A DNA stretch of 64,000 nucleotides from Paenibacillus sp. BIC5C1 (GTDB lineage: Bacteria; Bacillota; Bacilli; Paenibacillales; Paenibacillaceae): assembly GCF_032399705.1 (NCBI RefSeq), contig NZ_CP135922.1, positions 4,092,001 to 4,156,000 of the forward strand. The letters are read 5' to 3'. Below are positions 43,733 through 53,047 of the stretch, one piece after another (the first letter of the stretch is position 1; every line of letters begins with the position of its first letter). The notes beneath the pieces are model-generated. The model had not been told where the DNA came from. It ran no database searches and saw nothing but the letters and a program-made list of their open reading frames with translations. Position numbers and translations under genes: made by a program.

Positions 43733-43769
43733 AAACATGGCGCACAATGTTTAGTTGTACGCCATGTTT
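43733..43769. terminator. Bidirectional terminator between convergent operons
   Basis: A 15-bp stem with one mismatch (43733-43747 with 43755-43769) spells AAACATGGCG on its left arm. Five U follow on the minus strand; the plus-strand operon ends 47 bp before it. Confidence 0.75.
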
Positions 43770-43778
43770 GATGAAATA

Positions 43779-44534
43779 TTAATGCAATTCTCCTATGATT
43801 GGATAGATTGGGCTTCTCAGATTGAAATTGTAGTTCAGGTCTACAATCCCTACGACTTCGTTGTTATCATACAGATCTAACATAAATCCTGCCATTTCTT
43901 TGGCGGTGTGGTATTTAGACATATTTGCATTGTAATCAAATTCTTCTGTATCTAATGATTTCTTCACAAATTCTGTTTCCGTTATAGCTGGAGCAAGGAC
44001 TTTTGCTTTTAGTTTTGCACCTTTTATTTCAAGTTCTTTGGCAAGCCCTTCTGTGAAGGCACTAACGTAGAATTTCGTCGCCGAATACGCAACACTTCCA
44101 ACAGCAATGGCATAGCCAAGTGCGGATGCAACGTTAATTAACTGAGTTCCCTCTACTTCTGCATAATCACGCACATACAGTGTGGAAAGGATTGTCAGGG
44201 ATTCAATGTTCACACGCAGCATCGTTTCAACTTTCTCCAGATTCTGTTCTGCTACAAAAGAACCTTCACCAAGCCCCGCATTGTTAATCCAAGTCTCAAT
44301 TTGATATTCCTTCAGTGCGTTATACAGTGTGTATGCCTGAGCAGTATCCGATAGATCACTAGTTTGAACAATAACATGTACTGTAGCGTCAATATTCTGA
44401 ATTGCTAATTTGAGTTCTTGTAATTTGTCCAATCTTCTTGCGACCAAAATTAAGTTTTTGCCTCGTGCAGCAAACGCCAATGCTGTCTCATATCCAATCC
44501 CTGAACTTGCACCTGTAATAACTGTGTATTTCAT
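43779..44534 (-). CDS. Short-chain dehydrogenase/reductase (DltE/YqjQ-like)
   Basis: The 251-residue SDR has TGASSGIG near the N-terminus, ARRLDKLQEL after the second strand (basic, suggesting NADPH), NNAGLG, and the catalytic YSATKFY. It belongs to the SDR group named for acyl or steroid-like reductases, but the substrate is unknown. AAGGAG precedes the ATG. Its promoter holds a perfect 20-bp palindrome, and the TetR gene lies 310 bp upstream on the same strand. That regulator is its probable repressor. Confidence 0.87.
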   Translation of the reverse strand: MKYTVITGASSGIGYETALAFAARGKNLILVARRLDKLQELKLAIQNIDATVHVIVQTSDLSDTAQAYTLYNALKEYQIETWINNAGLGEGSFVAEQNLEKVETMLRVNIESLTILSTLYVRDYAEVEGTQLINVASALGYAIAVGSVAYSATKFYVSAFTEGLAKELEIKGAKLKAKVLAPAITETEFVKKSLDTEEFDYNANMSKYHTAKEMAGFMLDLYDNNEVVGIVDLNYNFNLRSPIYPIIGELH

Positions 44535-44588
44535 CCTATTTTCTCCTTATCAACATGTATTTTAGTATAGTCAAACTTTGAAAATGGT

Positions 44589-44608
44589 TTTAGAACGATC
44601 GTTCTAAA
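44589..44608. promoter_or_regulatory. TetR operator upstream of the SDR gene
   Basis: TTTAGAACGATCGTTCTAAA is a perfect 20-bp palindrome, typical of YxaF/AcuR-type TetR operators, 55 bp before the SDR start. A second half-site TAGAACGA lies at 44660-44667. Confidence 0.72.
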
Positions 44609-44844
44609 TACTGCAAAAAAAAACAGTTAGATCTAACTTGCTATTTAGAATATCATTTCTAGAACGAACAGTAAAGAATTATTTTCTGGCTACTATATAA
44701 TCACGTGGAACAGGAAACCATGAGTTTTGCCAGAGATGCGATACAAGTTCTTTATAACGATAACTGGACAAGAACCTGTATCACTAAAACAACCAGCCTT
44801 CATGGAGACAACCCCTCTTTGCCTGCCATGCCTTAACTCCATTT

Positions 44845-45417
44845 TCAATCTAAAACGGATAATGTCATATCCATAATATTTGTTAATTTTTGCGAATCCG
44901 TAGTGGTTTTAACCAACGTTCGTATCCCCACCCAAGCATTCATCAAATAATGAGAAATAACTACAGGGTCAACGTCAGCCTTGATTTCACCCTTTTGCTG
45001 GCCTTCCAGAACAAGGTTTCTCAAGAATTCCTCTGTTCGCAAGTAACTCTCATTAACCAAGGATGCAACCTCAGGATCCAATACGCCCAGTTCCACGCCT
45101 GAGTTTACAAGAAAACAGCCTATAGGTTGTCCTTCATTTCTTATTGTTGACTCAAACAATGCCCGAATAATCTCTTTGATTGGTTTTTGGGTATCAATTA
45201 GAAAACTCATTTTGTTGGTCTGCTTCGATTCATATCGTTCAAGAGCTTTCATAAACAGAGCATGCTTATCCCCAAAGGTATCATAGATACTTCTTCGATG
45301 AATGCCCATATATTCAACCAAATCCTGCATCGAAGTTTTCTCATATCCTTGGGCCCAGAACAGTTGTATTGCTTTATCTAATACTTCATTAACTTCAAAT
45401 TCTTTGGATCTTGCCAT
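44845..45417 (-). CDS. TetR/AcrR-family repressor
   Basis: The 190-residue regulator has the TetR domain FEVNEVLDKAIQLFWAQGYEKTSMQDLVEYMGIHRRSIYDTFGDKHALF at residues 6-53. A TetR_C domain with GCFLVNSGVELG follows, as in the YxaF/LmrA-like group that responds to reactive or aromatic compounds. ATG at 45417 follows GAGGTGATGAAG. It is upstream of the SDR gene and is expected to bind the TTTAGAACG palindrome between them. The inducer is unknown. Confidence 0.87.
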   Translation of the reverse strand: MARSKEFEVNEVLDKAIQLFWAQGYEKTSMQDLVEYMGIHRRSIYDTFGDKHALFMKALERYESKQTNKMSFLIDTQKPIKEIIRALFESTIRNEGQPIGCFLVNSGVELGVLDPEVASLVNESYLRTEEFLRNLVLEGQQKGEIKADVDPVVISHYLMNAWVGIRTLVKTTTDSQKLTNIMDMTLSVLD

Positions 45418-45529
45418 CTTCATCACCTCGAATAATCATTATACATTGAAGCCCCCGATTGGGAAACTTACATGGTTCCAGAGGATATAAGGTTAGTTCC
45501 ACGAAAAAATCCTTACCAATTAGCTGATA

Positions 45530-45556
45530 ACTCTTTGAAACTAGCTACATAAGATA
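45530..45556 (+). promoter_or_regulatory. Sigma-K-like sporulation promoter of the tandem paralogues
   Basis: AC at 45530-45531, a 16-bp spacer and CATAAGATA (45548-45556) fit the sigma-K pattern AC-N16-CATAnnnTA. Transcription would begin about 23 bp before the ATG at 45586. No sigma-A promoter is evident. Short motif, so chance cannot be excluded. Confidence 0.4.
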
Positions 45557-45585
45557 TAACAAAATAATAGATTGGAGGAATTGTT

Positions 45586-46032
45586 ATGGTTCGTACGCTT
45601 GACGCTCGTACTTCACTCGGGTCTAACGGTGTTGCTCCGTTTAATGTTCCACTCACTCCAAATACGCCTACTTTGGTGGGTATCCTTGGTCTAAACATTG
45701 TCAATCCAGGAACAGTTGTTCGCACTCAGTTTAACGGAACCTATCGGATTTCGGTAGCAAATTTGTCCTCACAACCTTCTTCCGTTCGATTTGAAATTTT
45801 CAGAGGTTCGACCTACACAGGCACGCCGATTTATGTCGTTTCCCAGCCTATATTTCCATCTGTGGGTAGCATACTGGCAAGCTTCGATGGTTCTGATTTC
45901 AATGTGCCTCCTCCTCCTTCCGGGCAGCTTATCTATTCTTGTTTTGTGACATTTGTTCCGGCATCCCCATCAGAGCAAGCCAGCCGCGTTGGTCCAGAAT
46001 GCTTCAATGCGGTTTCATACAGCGACGATTAA
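45586..46032 (+). CDS. Unknown protein, first of two tandem paralogues
   Basis: The 148-residue protein has no signal peptide or membrane helix and is rich in Ser, Pro and beta-prone residues, suggesting a single beta-sandwich. It shares with its neighbour the start MV(R/K)TLDARTS-GSNG, the centre NPG--(V/I)RT-F-G, SFDGSDFNVP-P--GQLIYS and the ending VGPECFN-VSYSDD. I do not recognise a characterised family. TGGAGG precedes the ATG. A sigma-K-like promoter lies upstream, so a spore-surface protein is a reasonable guess. The next copy begins 46 bp later. Confidence 0.8.
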   Translation: MVRTLDARTSLGSNGVAPFNVPLTPNTPTLVGILGLNIVNPGTVVRTQFNGTYRISVANLSSQPSSVRFEIFRGSTYTGTPIYVVSQPIFPSVGSILASFDGSDFNVPPPPSGQLIYSCFVTFVPASPSEQASRVGPECFNAVSYSDD

Positions 46033-46078
46033 CTCATGGCTAACTGGACTCTATGAAAATACGGAAGGAGGAAATTTC

Positions 46079-46531
46079 ATGGTTAAAACGTTAGATGCAC
46101 GGACTTCCCAAGGCTCCAATGGCCAGCAAATTTTAACTCCCAGCTTTACGAATGGTGTCCCTCTATTGTTTGCTCAGGTTGGATTGCAAATCAGTAACCC
46201 GGGTATGTCGATTCGGACTTTTTTTTCGGGAATCATCGAACTTACGGCAAGTCAGTTGCCAGTTAACGGAGATCTTGTCATAGAAGTATACCGAGGTTTA
46301 GGCGGTTCGCAACAGCTTGTGTATCGGGCCACTACAACTGTATTGGACAACCCTTTTTTCAGTCCTTGCATTTTAAGCTTTACCGGTTCGGAGTTCAATG
46401 TACCAGCCCCAGGCAACGGGCAGCTTGTCTATTCAGCGTACGCCACATTCTCCTATAACCCCATTTATAATGTGAATAACGTACGTTTGGGTCCTGAAAG
46501 TTTCAATACAACTGTTTATTCTGATGATTGA
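46079..46531 (+). CDS. Unknown protein, second of two tandem paralogues
   Basis: The 150-residue protein is a diverged copy of the preceding one, with the same N-terminal, central and C-terminal blocks (TLDARTSQGSNG, FTGSEFNVPAPGNGQLVYS, RLGPESFN). Similarity is high at both ends and low in the middle strands, as expected for surface loops under change. AAGGAGG sits eight bases before ATG at 46079, deciding the start. It closes the two-gene unit before a strong terminator. Function is unknown; see the note on a sporulation promoter. Confidence 0.82.
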   Translation: MVKTLDARTSQGSNGQQILTPSFTNGVPLLFAQVGLQISNPGMSIRTFFSGIIELTASQLPVNGDLVIEVYRGLGGSQQLVYRATTTVLDNPFFSPCILSFTGSEFNVPAPGNGQLVYSAYATFSYNPIYNVNNVRLGPESFNTTVYSDD

Positions 46532-46563
46532 GTCAATATGTTTGAAGCGTATGAACAAAAATT

Positions 46564-46590
46564 AAACCATCTCAATAATTGAGATGGTTT
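46564..46590. terminator. Terminator of the tandem paralogue unit
   Basis: A perfect 12-bp stem (46564-46575 with 46579-46590) with a 3-nt loop is followed on the plus strand by a long U-run. Its left A-run may also end the small gene arriving from the right. Confidence 0.9.
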
Positions 46591-46682
46591 TTTTTGGATC
46601 TTGCTAAAAACTTATTTACACGAACCATTGACGTTTCTTGAAAAAGTGTAAGTATGGCAAATACGATTTTTCCCCCAGCAAT

Positions 46683-47048
46683 TTATTTTCTCATAACGTC
46701 ATCCATGACCTGAACAGCCAGTTCAAATGCTTTAATTCTTCTTCTCAAAAGCGTTTTTTGAGGGCTGCCCGTTTTTGACTTACTGTAACTGTTCTCAAGT
46801 GATGGGAATAAACCGCTAAGAACATTGCGAGCTTCTGCTAACTCTTCCTTGGTGTAATGATGAGCTTTTTGATTCCAGGCCGTTTCAAGCATCGACAAAC
46901 CGATATATAAGGCGTTCAGTCGTTTCTTTAATAAAGTAGTGTTATTCCCTTTCTGAGTCAAATTAGTCAATGCGTTTTCGGATTTGCGTATGGTCGATTG
47001 GAAGGCATGGATGGATTGCAATTTATCTTCCTCTGATACATTTTCCAT
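46683..47048 (-). CDS. Small helical protein of unknown function
   Basis: The 121-residue protein is hydrophilic and almost wholly helical by composition, with two similar Leu/Arg-rich helices (LLKKRLNALYIGLSMLETAW and LLRRRIKAFELAVQVMDDVM). This suggests an internal duplication or helical bundle. No signal peptide, Cys or known motif is seen. AAAGGAGAGG lies about 10 bases before the ATG. It stands alone between the tandem paralogues and the ribose operon. I do not recognise the family. Confidence 0.65.
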   Translation of the reverse strand: MENVSEEDKLQSIHAFQSTIRKSENALTNLTQKGNNTTLLKKRLNALYIGLSMLETAWNQKAHHYTKEELAEARNVLSGLFPSLENSYSKSKTGSPQKTLLRRRIKAFELAVQVMDDVMRK

Positions 47049-47209
47049 GTAGAGCTAACCTCTCCTTTTCTCATGCATACAACTAATTTACAATCCCGGC
47101 GAGATGTGATTAATAATATAACGATTAAAAACTACCGCAGGCTTCAATGTCAACTATCGTCTCCAGTGTAGCAGTTGGATAAAATAAAATGAATTAAAAT
47201 GAAATGAAA

Positions 47210-47243
47210 ATCCCGCCCTAGACTTTTACGTCCAGAACGGGAT
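47210..47243 (-). terminator. Terminator of the ribose operon
   Basis: In minus-strand RNA 47230-47243 and 47210-47223 pair over 14 bp if G-U pairs are allowed. A U-rich tail follows. It lies 13 bp past the rbsB stop; the plus-strand version has three mismatches. Confidence 0.7.
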
Positions 47244-47255
47244 ATACAGGATGAT

Positions 47256-48185
47256 TTAATCGTTTGCGTTTTCCTTAGTCACCAGCTTCAATTCAGCTGG
47301 AATTGATTTCTCTACCTGCTTGCCGCCAAGCACATCCAGAGCAGCTTGCACCGCCAGTTGGCCAATCAGTACTGGTTGCTGAGCGACTGTTGCTGTCAAC
47401 TTTCCGTCCTTAATGGATTTGATCGCGTCATCGTTGCCGTCAAATCCAATTACGGGAATGTCTTTACCAGAACTTTGAATTGCTTCAATCGCGCCCAGCG
47501 CCATCTCGTCGTTATGGGCAAATACCGCCTGCACATCAGGATTGCCCTGCAGCAGATTCTCCATCACATTCAAACCTTTGGAGCGATCGAAATCGGCAGA
47601 CTGCTTGGCAACCACATTGAGTTTTTGGTCAGCAATCTCGTGGAAACCTTTCCCCCGCTCTCTTGTTGCAGAAGCTCCGGGTACACCCTCAAGTTCGATC
47701 ACTTTTGCACCCTCGCCAAGGTGTTCTACGAAATATTCCGCGGCCATTTGTCCACCTTTGACGTTATCCGATGCAACTAACGCTGCCACGTCGCCTTTGT
47801 CTGCGGAACGGTCCAATGTAATCACGGGAATACCTACGCTATTAGCCGACTGAACAGCCGTTGAGATTGCCGCGGAATCCGCAGGGTTAATCAGAAGGGC
47901 ATCCACGCCCTGTTGAATCAAGTCGTCCACATCATTCGTTTGTTTAGCCGAATCATTTTGAGCATCAACCACGATAACTTCAATTCCTTGTTTTTTGGCT
48001 TCTGCAACTACCCCGTCCTTGAGGGAAACAAAGAAGGGATTATTCAACGTGGAAACTGACAGGCCGATTTTTTTCTGTCCATTGCTTCCGGCAGAGTCAG
48101 GCTTAGCCCAACCCGGAGGCTCCAGAGAGCATCCTGCCAGAACAATCATCATCACGCTTACAAGCAATATGGTTAGTTTTTTCAT
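47256..48185 (-). CDS. rbsB: Ribose ABC transporter substrate-binding lipoprotein
   Basis: The 309-residue protein has a signal peptide and lipobox (VLAGCS), then the RbsB fold: LSVSTLNNPFFVSLKDG at the first strand, DAQND, LLINPADSAAISTAV, TLDRSA and FAHNDEMALGAIEAIQ. These hold the residues that grip ribose. AAGGAGAG precedes the ATG. It is the last gene of the rbsRKDACB operon and is followed by the terminator. Function is firm from sequence and context. Confidence 0.95.
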   Translation of the reverse strand: MKKLTILLVSVMMIVLAGCSLEPPGWAKPDSAGSNGQKKIGLSVSTLNNPFFVSLKDGVVAEAKKQGIEVIVVDAQNDSAKQTNDVDDLIQQGVDALLINPADSAAISTAVQSANSVGIPVITLDRSADKGDVAALVASDNVKGGQMAAEYFVEHLGEGAKVIELEGVPGASATRERGKGFHEIADQKLNVVAKQSADFDRSKGLNVMENLLQGNPDVQAVFAHNDEMALGAIEAIQSSGKDIPVIGFDGNDDAIKSIKDGKLTATVAQQPVLIGQLAVQAALDVLGGKQVEKSIPAELKLVTKENAND

Positions 48186-48199
48186 GTTTGCTTCTCTCC

Positions 48200-49171
48200 T
48201 TAAGCCGTTTTCTTGCGGTCCAGCAGGACAGCGATGGCAATAACGACGCCTTTTACAACCATTTGATAAAACGAGTTCACTCCGAGCAGGTTCAAACCAT
48301 TGTTCAGCACGCCGATAATCAGGACCCCAATCAGTGTGCCGACGATCCGTCCTCTACCACCTGATAGACTTGTTCCACCCAGAACGACAGCTGCAATGGC
48401 GTCAAGTTCATATGAAGTACCTGCCGTAGGTTGTGCAGAATTCAGACGGGATGTCAGGATCGCGCCTGCCAGCGCTGACAGCATACCTACCAAGGAGTAA
48501 ATCATGATTTTTACACGATGCACTTTAATACCTGAGATAATCGATGCTTTCTCGTTGCCACCAAGCGCATACGTTTTACGGCCAAAAGCCGTTTTATGCA
48601 AAATCGTCCACAGAATTACGAAAGTAATGAGCATTGTGATTGCTGGAACCGGTATGCCTAGCATATAACCACGACCGAACAGTTGGAACAGCAGGCTATC
48701 GCCCAATCCGGTAATCGGATTACCGTTTGTATATACCAGCGTCAATCCCCGGAACACCGTCATCGTCGCCAAGGTAGCAATAAACGGGGCCATCTTACCC
48801 TTTGTAATCATCAGGCCGTTCACCATACCCATGACACCACCAAGTGCCACCCCGATAATGATCGACAAAATCGGATCCAGGCCAGACAGCATCATATTGG
48901 CTACAAAGGCGCTCGATAAAGCCAAAATGGAGCCGACCGACAAGTCGATGCCGCCAGTCAGAATGACAAATGTCATGCCAAAAGCAATTAGCGCATTAAT
49001 CGAAACCTGACGCAATAGATTCAAGATGTTAAGCGGTTCCAAAAAGCTTGGATTCAACACCGATACGATGATAATCAATATGATCAGTCCGAGCAATGGA
49101 CCTAATTTCTGTGTCACATTTGTCAAGCGGAAACCGCTCTTGGCGGATTGGTTTTCCTGCAAAGTTGTCAT
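48200..49171 (-). CDS. rbsC: Ribose ABC transporter permease
   Basis: The 323-residue membrane protein has about eight hydrophobic helices and the RbsC signature GGIDLSVGSILALSSAFVAN, plus LGGTSLSGGRGRIVGTLIGVLIIGVLNNGLNL near the end. It forms the channel for ribose. It starts one base after the rbsA stop, preceded by AGGGGGA within the rbsA end. Part of the ribose operon. Confidence 0.95.
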   Translation of the reverse strand: MTTLQENQSAKSGFRLTNVTQKLGPLLGLIILIIIVSVLNPSFLEPLNILNLLRQVSINALIAFGMTFVILTGGIDLSVGSILALSSAFVANMMLSGLDPILSIIIGVALGGVMGMVNGLMITKGKMAPFIATLATMTVFRGLTLVYTNGNPITGLGDSLLFQLFGRGYMLGIPVPAITMLITFVILWTILHKTAFGRKTYALGGNEKASIISGIKVHRVKIMIYSLVGMLSALAGAILTSRLNSAQPTAGTSYELDAIAAVVLGGTSLSGGRGRIVGTLIGVLIIGVLNNGLNLLGVNSFYQMVVKGVVIAIAVLLDRKKTA

Positions 49172-49172
49172 A

Positions 49173-50654
49173 TCATTGTCCCCCTGTAGCCAATGTCATA
49201 ATGTTTTCCTGTGTTGCTTCTTCTTTTGCCAGTTCACCACTAATTCGTCCCTCATGCACTACCGCGATTCGATCACTCATACCGAGTACTTCAGGCAGCT
49301 CCGAAGATACCATAATGATGGCAACTCCGCGGTCTGTCAGCTCGTTCATCAACTGATAAATTTCCCGCTTAGCTCCAACGTCCACGCCTCGTGTTGGCTC
49401 ATCCAGGATGAGTACACTAGGACCAATGCCGACCCATTTGGCGATAACCACCTTCTGTTGGTTGCCCCCTGACAGGTTTCGTGCTGCCGTCTCAGAGGAT
49501 TGCGTCTTAATTTGCAAACGTTTGATGAGCGTATCGACGAATTCCTGTTCTTTCTGAGTCGAGATGAAGCCCTTACTTGAGAAGCTGAACAGATTCGGTA
49601 AGGCCATATTTTCACGAATGGAGAAATCGAGCACCAAGCCTTCATCCTTGCGGTCTTCCGTAATAAATCCAATTCCATGTTTAACCGCATCCGCTGGCTT
49701 CCGAATATGAACCTTTTTGCCTCGAATAATGATTTCGCCAAGGTCCAGAGGTTCCAAACCGAAGATCGCCCTCATGATCTCTGTTCGTCCAGAACCCATC
49801 AGCCCGGAAAAGCCGAGGATCTCGCCTGCTCTCACTGTGAAGCTAATATTCTGGAACAATCCCTTGCTGCTTGCGTCCCGTACTTCAAGGACCACTTCAC
49901 CATACGAAGGATTTCGTGCCGGATATCGTTCCGTGAGTTCCCGTCCAACCATCTTCCGCACCACTTCGTCAAAACTGGTCTCCGGAATCGTTTTGGTGTC
50001 TACCGTTTTGCCGTCCCGCATGATCGTAATCCGGTCGCAAATGGTGAATATCTCCTCCATCCGGTGCGAGATATATACGATGGAAACACCATTTTTCTTA
50101 AGCGAAGTGATTACGCCGAACAACTTCTGAATCTCCCGCTCCGTAAGCGCCGCTGTTGGCTCATCCATAATGATGACTTTGGCGTCGGTCATCAGTGCTT
50201 TGGCAATTTCAATCATTTGCTGCTGACCGACAGAACATTCACCGGCAGGACGATCCAACGGGATCTGCACGGAAAGCTTGGCAAACTGCTCGGCGGCAAG
50301 CGCTTTCATTTGTCTTGAATTCAGCAACCCAAAGGATGAAGTTATTTCCTTACCGATGAAGAGATTATCAAGCACCGTCATTTCCGGCCAAACGTTCAAC
50401 TCTTGGTGGATAAAAGCAAGCCCCATCTTCTCGGCTTCTTTCGGATTGGCAAAATAGGTTTCTTTGCCGTCAATGGAGATGGTTCCCTGATCCCGCCCGT
50501 GAAGACCAATTAAAATGTTCATAAGCGTTGATTTGCCGGCCCCGTTCTCTCCCATCAGGGCATGAACCTCTCCTTCCTTCAATTCAAAATCTACCCCGCT
50601 TAGCACTTGGTTGGTGCCAAACGCTTTATATATGTCCTGCATCTGAATATGCAT
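49173..50654 (-). CDS. rbsA: Ribose ABC transporter ATP-binding protein (double ATPase)
   Basis: The 493-residue protein has two ABC domains. The first carries Walker [10 protein letters not shown], the signature [14 protein letters not shown] and Walker [12 protein letters not shown]. The second has the degenerate Walker [24 protein letters not shown] and [11 protein letters not shown]. This arrangement is standard for RbsA. It energises ribose import through RbsC. AAGGGGGA precedes the ATG. It lies between rbsD and rbsC. Confidence 0.95.
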   Translation of the reverse strand: MHIQMQDIYKAFGTNQVLSGVDFELKEGEVHALMGENGAGKSTLMNILIGLHGRDQGTISIDGKETYFANPKEAEKMGLAFIHQELNVWPEMTVLDNLFIGKEITSSFGLLNSRQMKALAAEQFAKLSVQIPLDRPAGECSVGQQQMIEIAKALMTDAKVIIMDEPTAALTEREIQKLFGVITSLKKNGVSIVYISHRMEEIFTICDRITIMRDGKTVDTKTIPETSFDEVVRKMVGRELTERYPARNPSYGEVVLEVRDASSKGLFQNISFTVRAGEILGFSGLMGSGRTEIMRAIFGLEPLDLGEIIIRGKKVHIRKPADAVKHGIGFITEDRKDEGLVLDFSIRENMALPNLFSFSSKGFISTQKEQEFVDTLIKRLQIKTQSSETAARNLSGGNQQKVVIAKWVGIGPSVLILDEPTRGVDVGAKREIYQLMNELTDRGVAIIMVSSELPEVLGMSDRIAVVHEGRISGELAKEEATQENIMTLATGGQ

Positions 50655-50669
50655 GATACTGTCCCCCTT

Positions 50670-51071
50670 TTAACCGAAAATGACGCCCGATTGTAAAATG
50701 CAATTGGCATACGGTGTAGCTTCGCCCGTACGAATGACGACTTTAGCATTCCGGGTCAATGCCTTGAATTGTTCATGGCTGATGGAAACGTCAATGACTT
50801 CATCGCCAAATTTCTCGGTAATACATTGCAAAGCTTCTGGATTCCCTGTCTTGACCTCTGTTGCCAAAATCACTTTCTCAACGACCATATCGTCTGCAAT
50901 AAGCTCCACGACCTCTTGAAAACTCGGTGTCCCCAGTTTCAGGGACAGATCAATTTTGGGTATACCATCTGGAACTGGAAGGCCAGCATCGGCAATGACA
51001 ATCATGTCTGTATGACCCAGATCAGATAACACCTTGGAGATGTGACTGTTCAATATTCCATGCTTCTTCAT
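50670..51071 (-). CDS. rbsD: D-ribose pyranase
   Basis: The 133 residues match RbsD in full: [34 protein letters not shown] at the start, with His20 as the catalytic residue, and the ending [19 protein letters not shown]. It interconverts the pyranose and furanose forms of ribose so the kinase can use it. Its start overlaps the rbsK stop by 4 bp (ATGA), so the two are coupled in translation. Confidence 0.95.
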   Translation of the reverse strand: MKKHGILNSHISKVLSDLGHTDMIVIADAGLPVPDGIPKIDLSLKLGTPSFQEVVELIADDMVVEKVILATEVKTGNPEALQCITEKFGDEVIDVSISHEQFKALTRNAKVVIRTGEATPYANCILQSGVIFG

Positions 51072-51949
51072 TTCAGGCTTTCCTCCACTTCATCCCGTGT
51101 CGGCATGCCTCCTTGTGCACCGAATTTGGTCACAGATAGCGAAGCAGCCCGGTTAGCGAATCTAATGCTGTCTTGTAGTGGTTTACCTTCCGCCAGAGCG
51201 ACCGCAAATGCGGCGTTAAACGTATCACCCGCTCCGGTTGTATCCACTGGTTCCACTTTGTAAGTTGGTACAACGATCTCCTGTACGCCGTCAAAATATC
51301 GAACCCCGTTGCTGCCCTCCGTAATAAACAACTTGTTTGGATATTTGCGCAGCGCCTCTGCCGGGGTCATTCCCTGAAACAAAATCTCGGCCTCATGTTC
51401 ATTCGGTGTGATATAAGCAGCTTTGTCGATGACCTCATCCGGTACTTTTCTCGCCGGCGCTGGATTCAACAACAGGGGCGTTCCGCTTTGGGCACAAATT
51501 TCGCTGACACGAACAACGGTTTCCTCCGGAATTTCCTGCTGAATCAGTACAATATCTGAACGTTGGATCACTTCTGCCGCTTCATCCACATAGGCTGCTG
51601 TAACTTCGCGGTTTGCTGCTTCAACGACCACGATACTATTATCACCTTCAGCCAACACGATATGAGCCGTACCGCTCTCCAAATGTGTAACCGGTTTCAC
51701 ATTCTGCGTATTTACACCATTTGCTTTGAAATTATTTAAAATGGCTGTACCAAAAGCATCATCGCCCACCCGGCCGATCATGGAAACGTCGGCCCCCAGC
51801 CTTGCGGCAGCGACTGCCTGATTTGCTCCTTTGCCGCCCGGAACGGTTTTGAAGCTGTCACCAAGGACGGTTTCACCCGCCCCCGGCCGCCTTGCAGAAG
51901 TAACAACCAAATCCATGGAGCTGCTGCCAATTACGCATATTTTAGCCAT
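51068..51949 (-). CDS. rbsK: Ribokinase
   Basis: The 293-residue PfkB-family kinase has the substrate motif [16 protein letters not shown] and the ATP/anion-hole motif [17 protein letters not shown], whose last Asp is the catalytic base. It phosphorylates ribose to ribose-5-phosphate. It overlaps rbsR upstream by 8 bp and rbsD downstream by 4 bp, a tight coupling. AGGTGAAT precedes the ATG. Confidence 0.95.
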   Translation of the reverse strand: MAKICVIGSSSMDLVVTSARRPGAGETVLGDSFKTVPGGKGANQAVAAARLGADVSMIGRVGDDAFGTAILNNFKANGVNTQNVKPVTHLESGTAHIVLAEGDNSIVVVEAANREVTAAYVDEAAEVIQRSDIVLIQQEIPEETVVRVSEICAQSGTPLLLNPAPARKVPDEVIDKAAYITPNEHEAEILFQGMTPAEALRKYPNKLFITEGSNGVRYFDGVQEIVVPTYKVEPVDTTGAGDTFNAAFAVALAEGKPLQDSIRFANRAASLSVTKFGAQGGMPTRDEVEESLK

Positions 51950-52931
51950 TTGAATTCACCTTTCTTGTTGTGCCCCGTTCAATGAAACTGACCGGAAGCT
52001 GTATGTGTTTGTTTTCGATTGGAGCTTGTTCCACAAGTTTGATAAGCAAACCGGCAGCTTCCCTTCCCATCTCGTACGCCGGTTGGCGAATGGTTGACAA
52101 TGCCGGCGATAACAGGCTGCTCATCGGGATATCATCGAATCCAATAATCTGCATATCCTCCGGAACTTTTTTGCCGATTCGCAAAGCCTCATGCAGTACC
52201 GCCATAGCTGCAATGTCATTACTTGCAATGACTCCGTCGGTATCGCCATACTTGTTGAAAAGCTCATCCGCCCATAACCCAACATCGTTAAAGGAAAAGG
52301 ATGTCGTTTGGATTACACGGTAATCCAGGCCAGCCTGACGTATGCTCTCGATTGCGCCTTCAAAACGATCCTGTGCAGGTTTGATATGTGTTGGTCCCTG
52401 CATAACTGTAATTCGGCGGCTTCCGCGCTTGATGATTTCCCGTGCAGCCAGACGTCCACCCTCTCTGCCATCCGCAAATACGGAGGGACTGTCCAGAGGT
52501 GTTCTGTCAAGAAACACCACGGGAATTTTCAAATTCTCATATATTGAAGAATGAGGGTAATTCGTTGAAGAGATTACGCCGACTACATTATTCTGGATAA
52601 AAGTCTGGATATAATCCTTTTCCTTCTGTTCATCCTCATCACTATTTCCGAAAATCAGTCTGAATTCCTGCTCTTGCATCCGGTCCTCTACGCCGCGCGC
52701 AAGCTGCGGAAAGTAAGGGTTTGCAATATCGGGTAACAGCAGGCCAATCAATTTGGACTTACGCTTGTATAAAGAGCGAGCTACCTCATTGGGAGAGAAG
52801 TTAAGCTGCTTGACCGCTTCCTCCACTTTCTTACGAGTGTCCGCATGAACATAACCTCTTTCATTAATGACCCTTGATACGGTGGCTACTGAGACACCAG
52901 CCAAATTAGCTACATCTTTTATTGTTGTCAT
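51942..52931 (-). CDS. rbsR: LacI-family ribose repressor
   Basis: The 329-residue repressor has the LacI helix-turn-helix at its N-terminus (TIKDVANLAGVSVATVSRVINERGYV) and a periplasmic-binding-like sugar domain (LIGLLLPDIANPYFPQLARG, IIGFDDIPMSSLLSPALSTIRQP). It is the first gene of the ribose operon, which it should repress without ribose. AGGAGTG precedes the ATG. A perfect 14-bp palindrome of operator type lies 20 bp upstream. Confidence 0.93.
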   Translation of the reverse strand: MTTIKDVANLAGVSVATVSRVINERGYVHADTRKKVEEAVKQLNFSPNEVARSLYKRKSKLIGLLLPDIANPYFPQLARGVEDRMQEQEFRLIFGNSDEDEQKEKDYIQTFIQNNVVGVISSTNYPHSSIYENLKIPVVFLDRTPLDSPSVFADGREGGRLAAREIIKRGSRRITVMQGPTHIKPAQDRFEGAIESIRQAGLDYRVIQTTSFSFNDVGLWADELFNKYGDTDGVIASNDIAAMAVLHEALRIGKKVPEDMQIIGFDDIPMSSLLSPALSTIRQPAYEMGREAAGLLIKLVEQAPIENKHIQLPVSFIERGTTRKVNSNG

Positions 52932-52950
52932 GAACGTTCACTCCTATGTG

Positions 52951-52964
52951 TGTAACCGGTTACA
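52951..52964. promoter_or_regulatory. Ribose operon operator, also a perfect cre match
   Basis: TGTAACCGGTTACA is a perfect palindrome of LacI-family operator type, 20 bp upstream of rbsR. It also satisfies every fixed position of the cre pattern TGWNANCGNTNWCA. RbsR and CcpA may both bind here. Confidence 0.75.
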
Positions 52965-53047
52965 GATATGAAATTATCATATTTTTTTCAGTTTGACAAT
53001 CTTTTTGTTACTGGAAATTTACTCCATACACCAGAAAAGAGACCTGA

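Noticed and set aside
44720..44836. A 38-codon plus-strand frame between the TetR and SDR genes
   Set aside because: AGGA lies close to the ATG but the peptide has no recognisable pattern, and the region carries operator elements. Not strong enough to call a gene.
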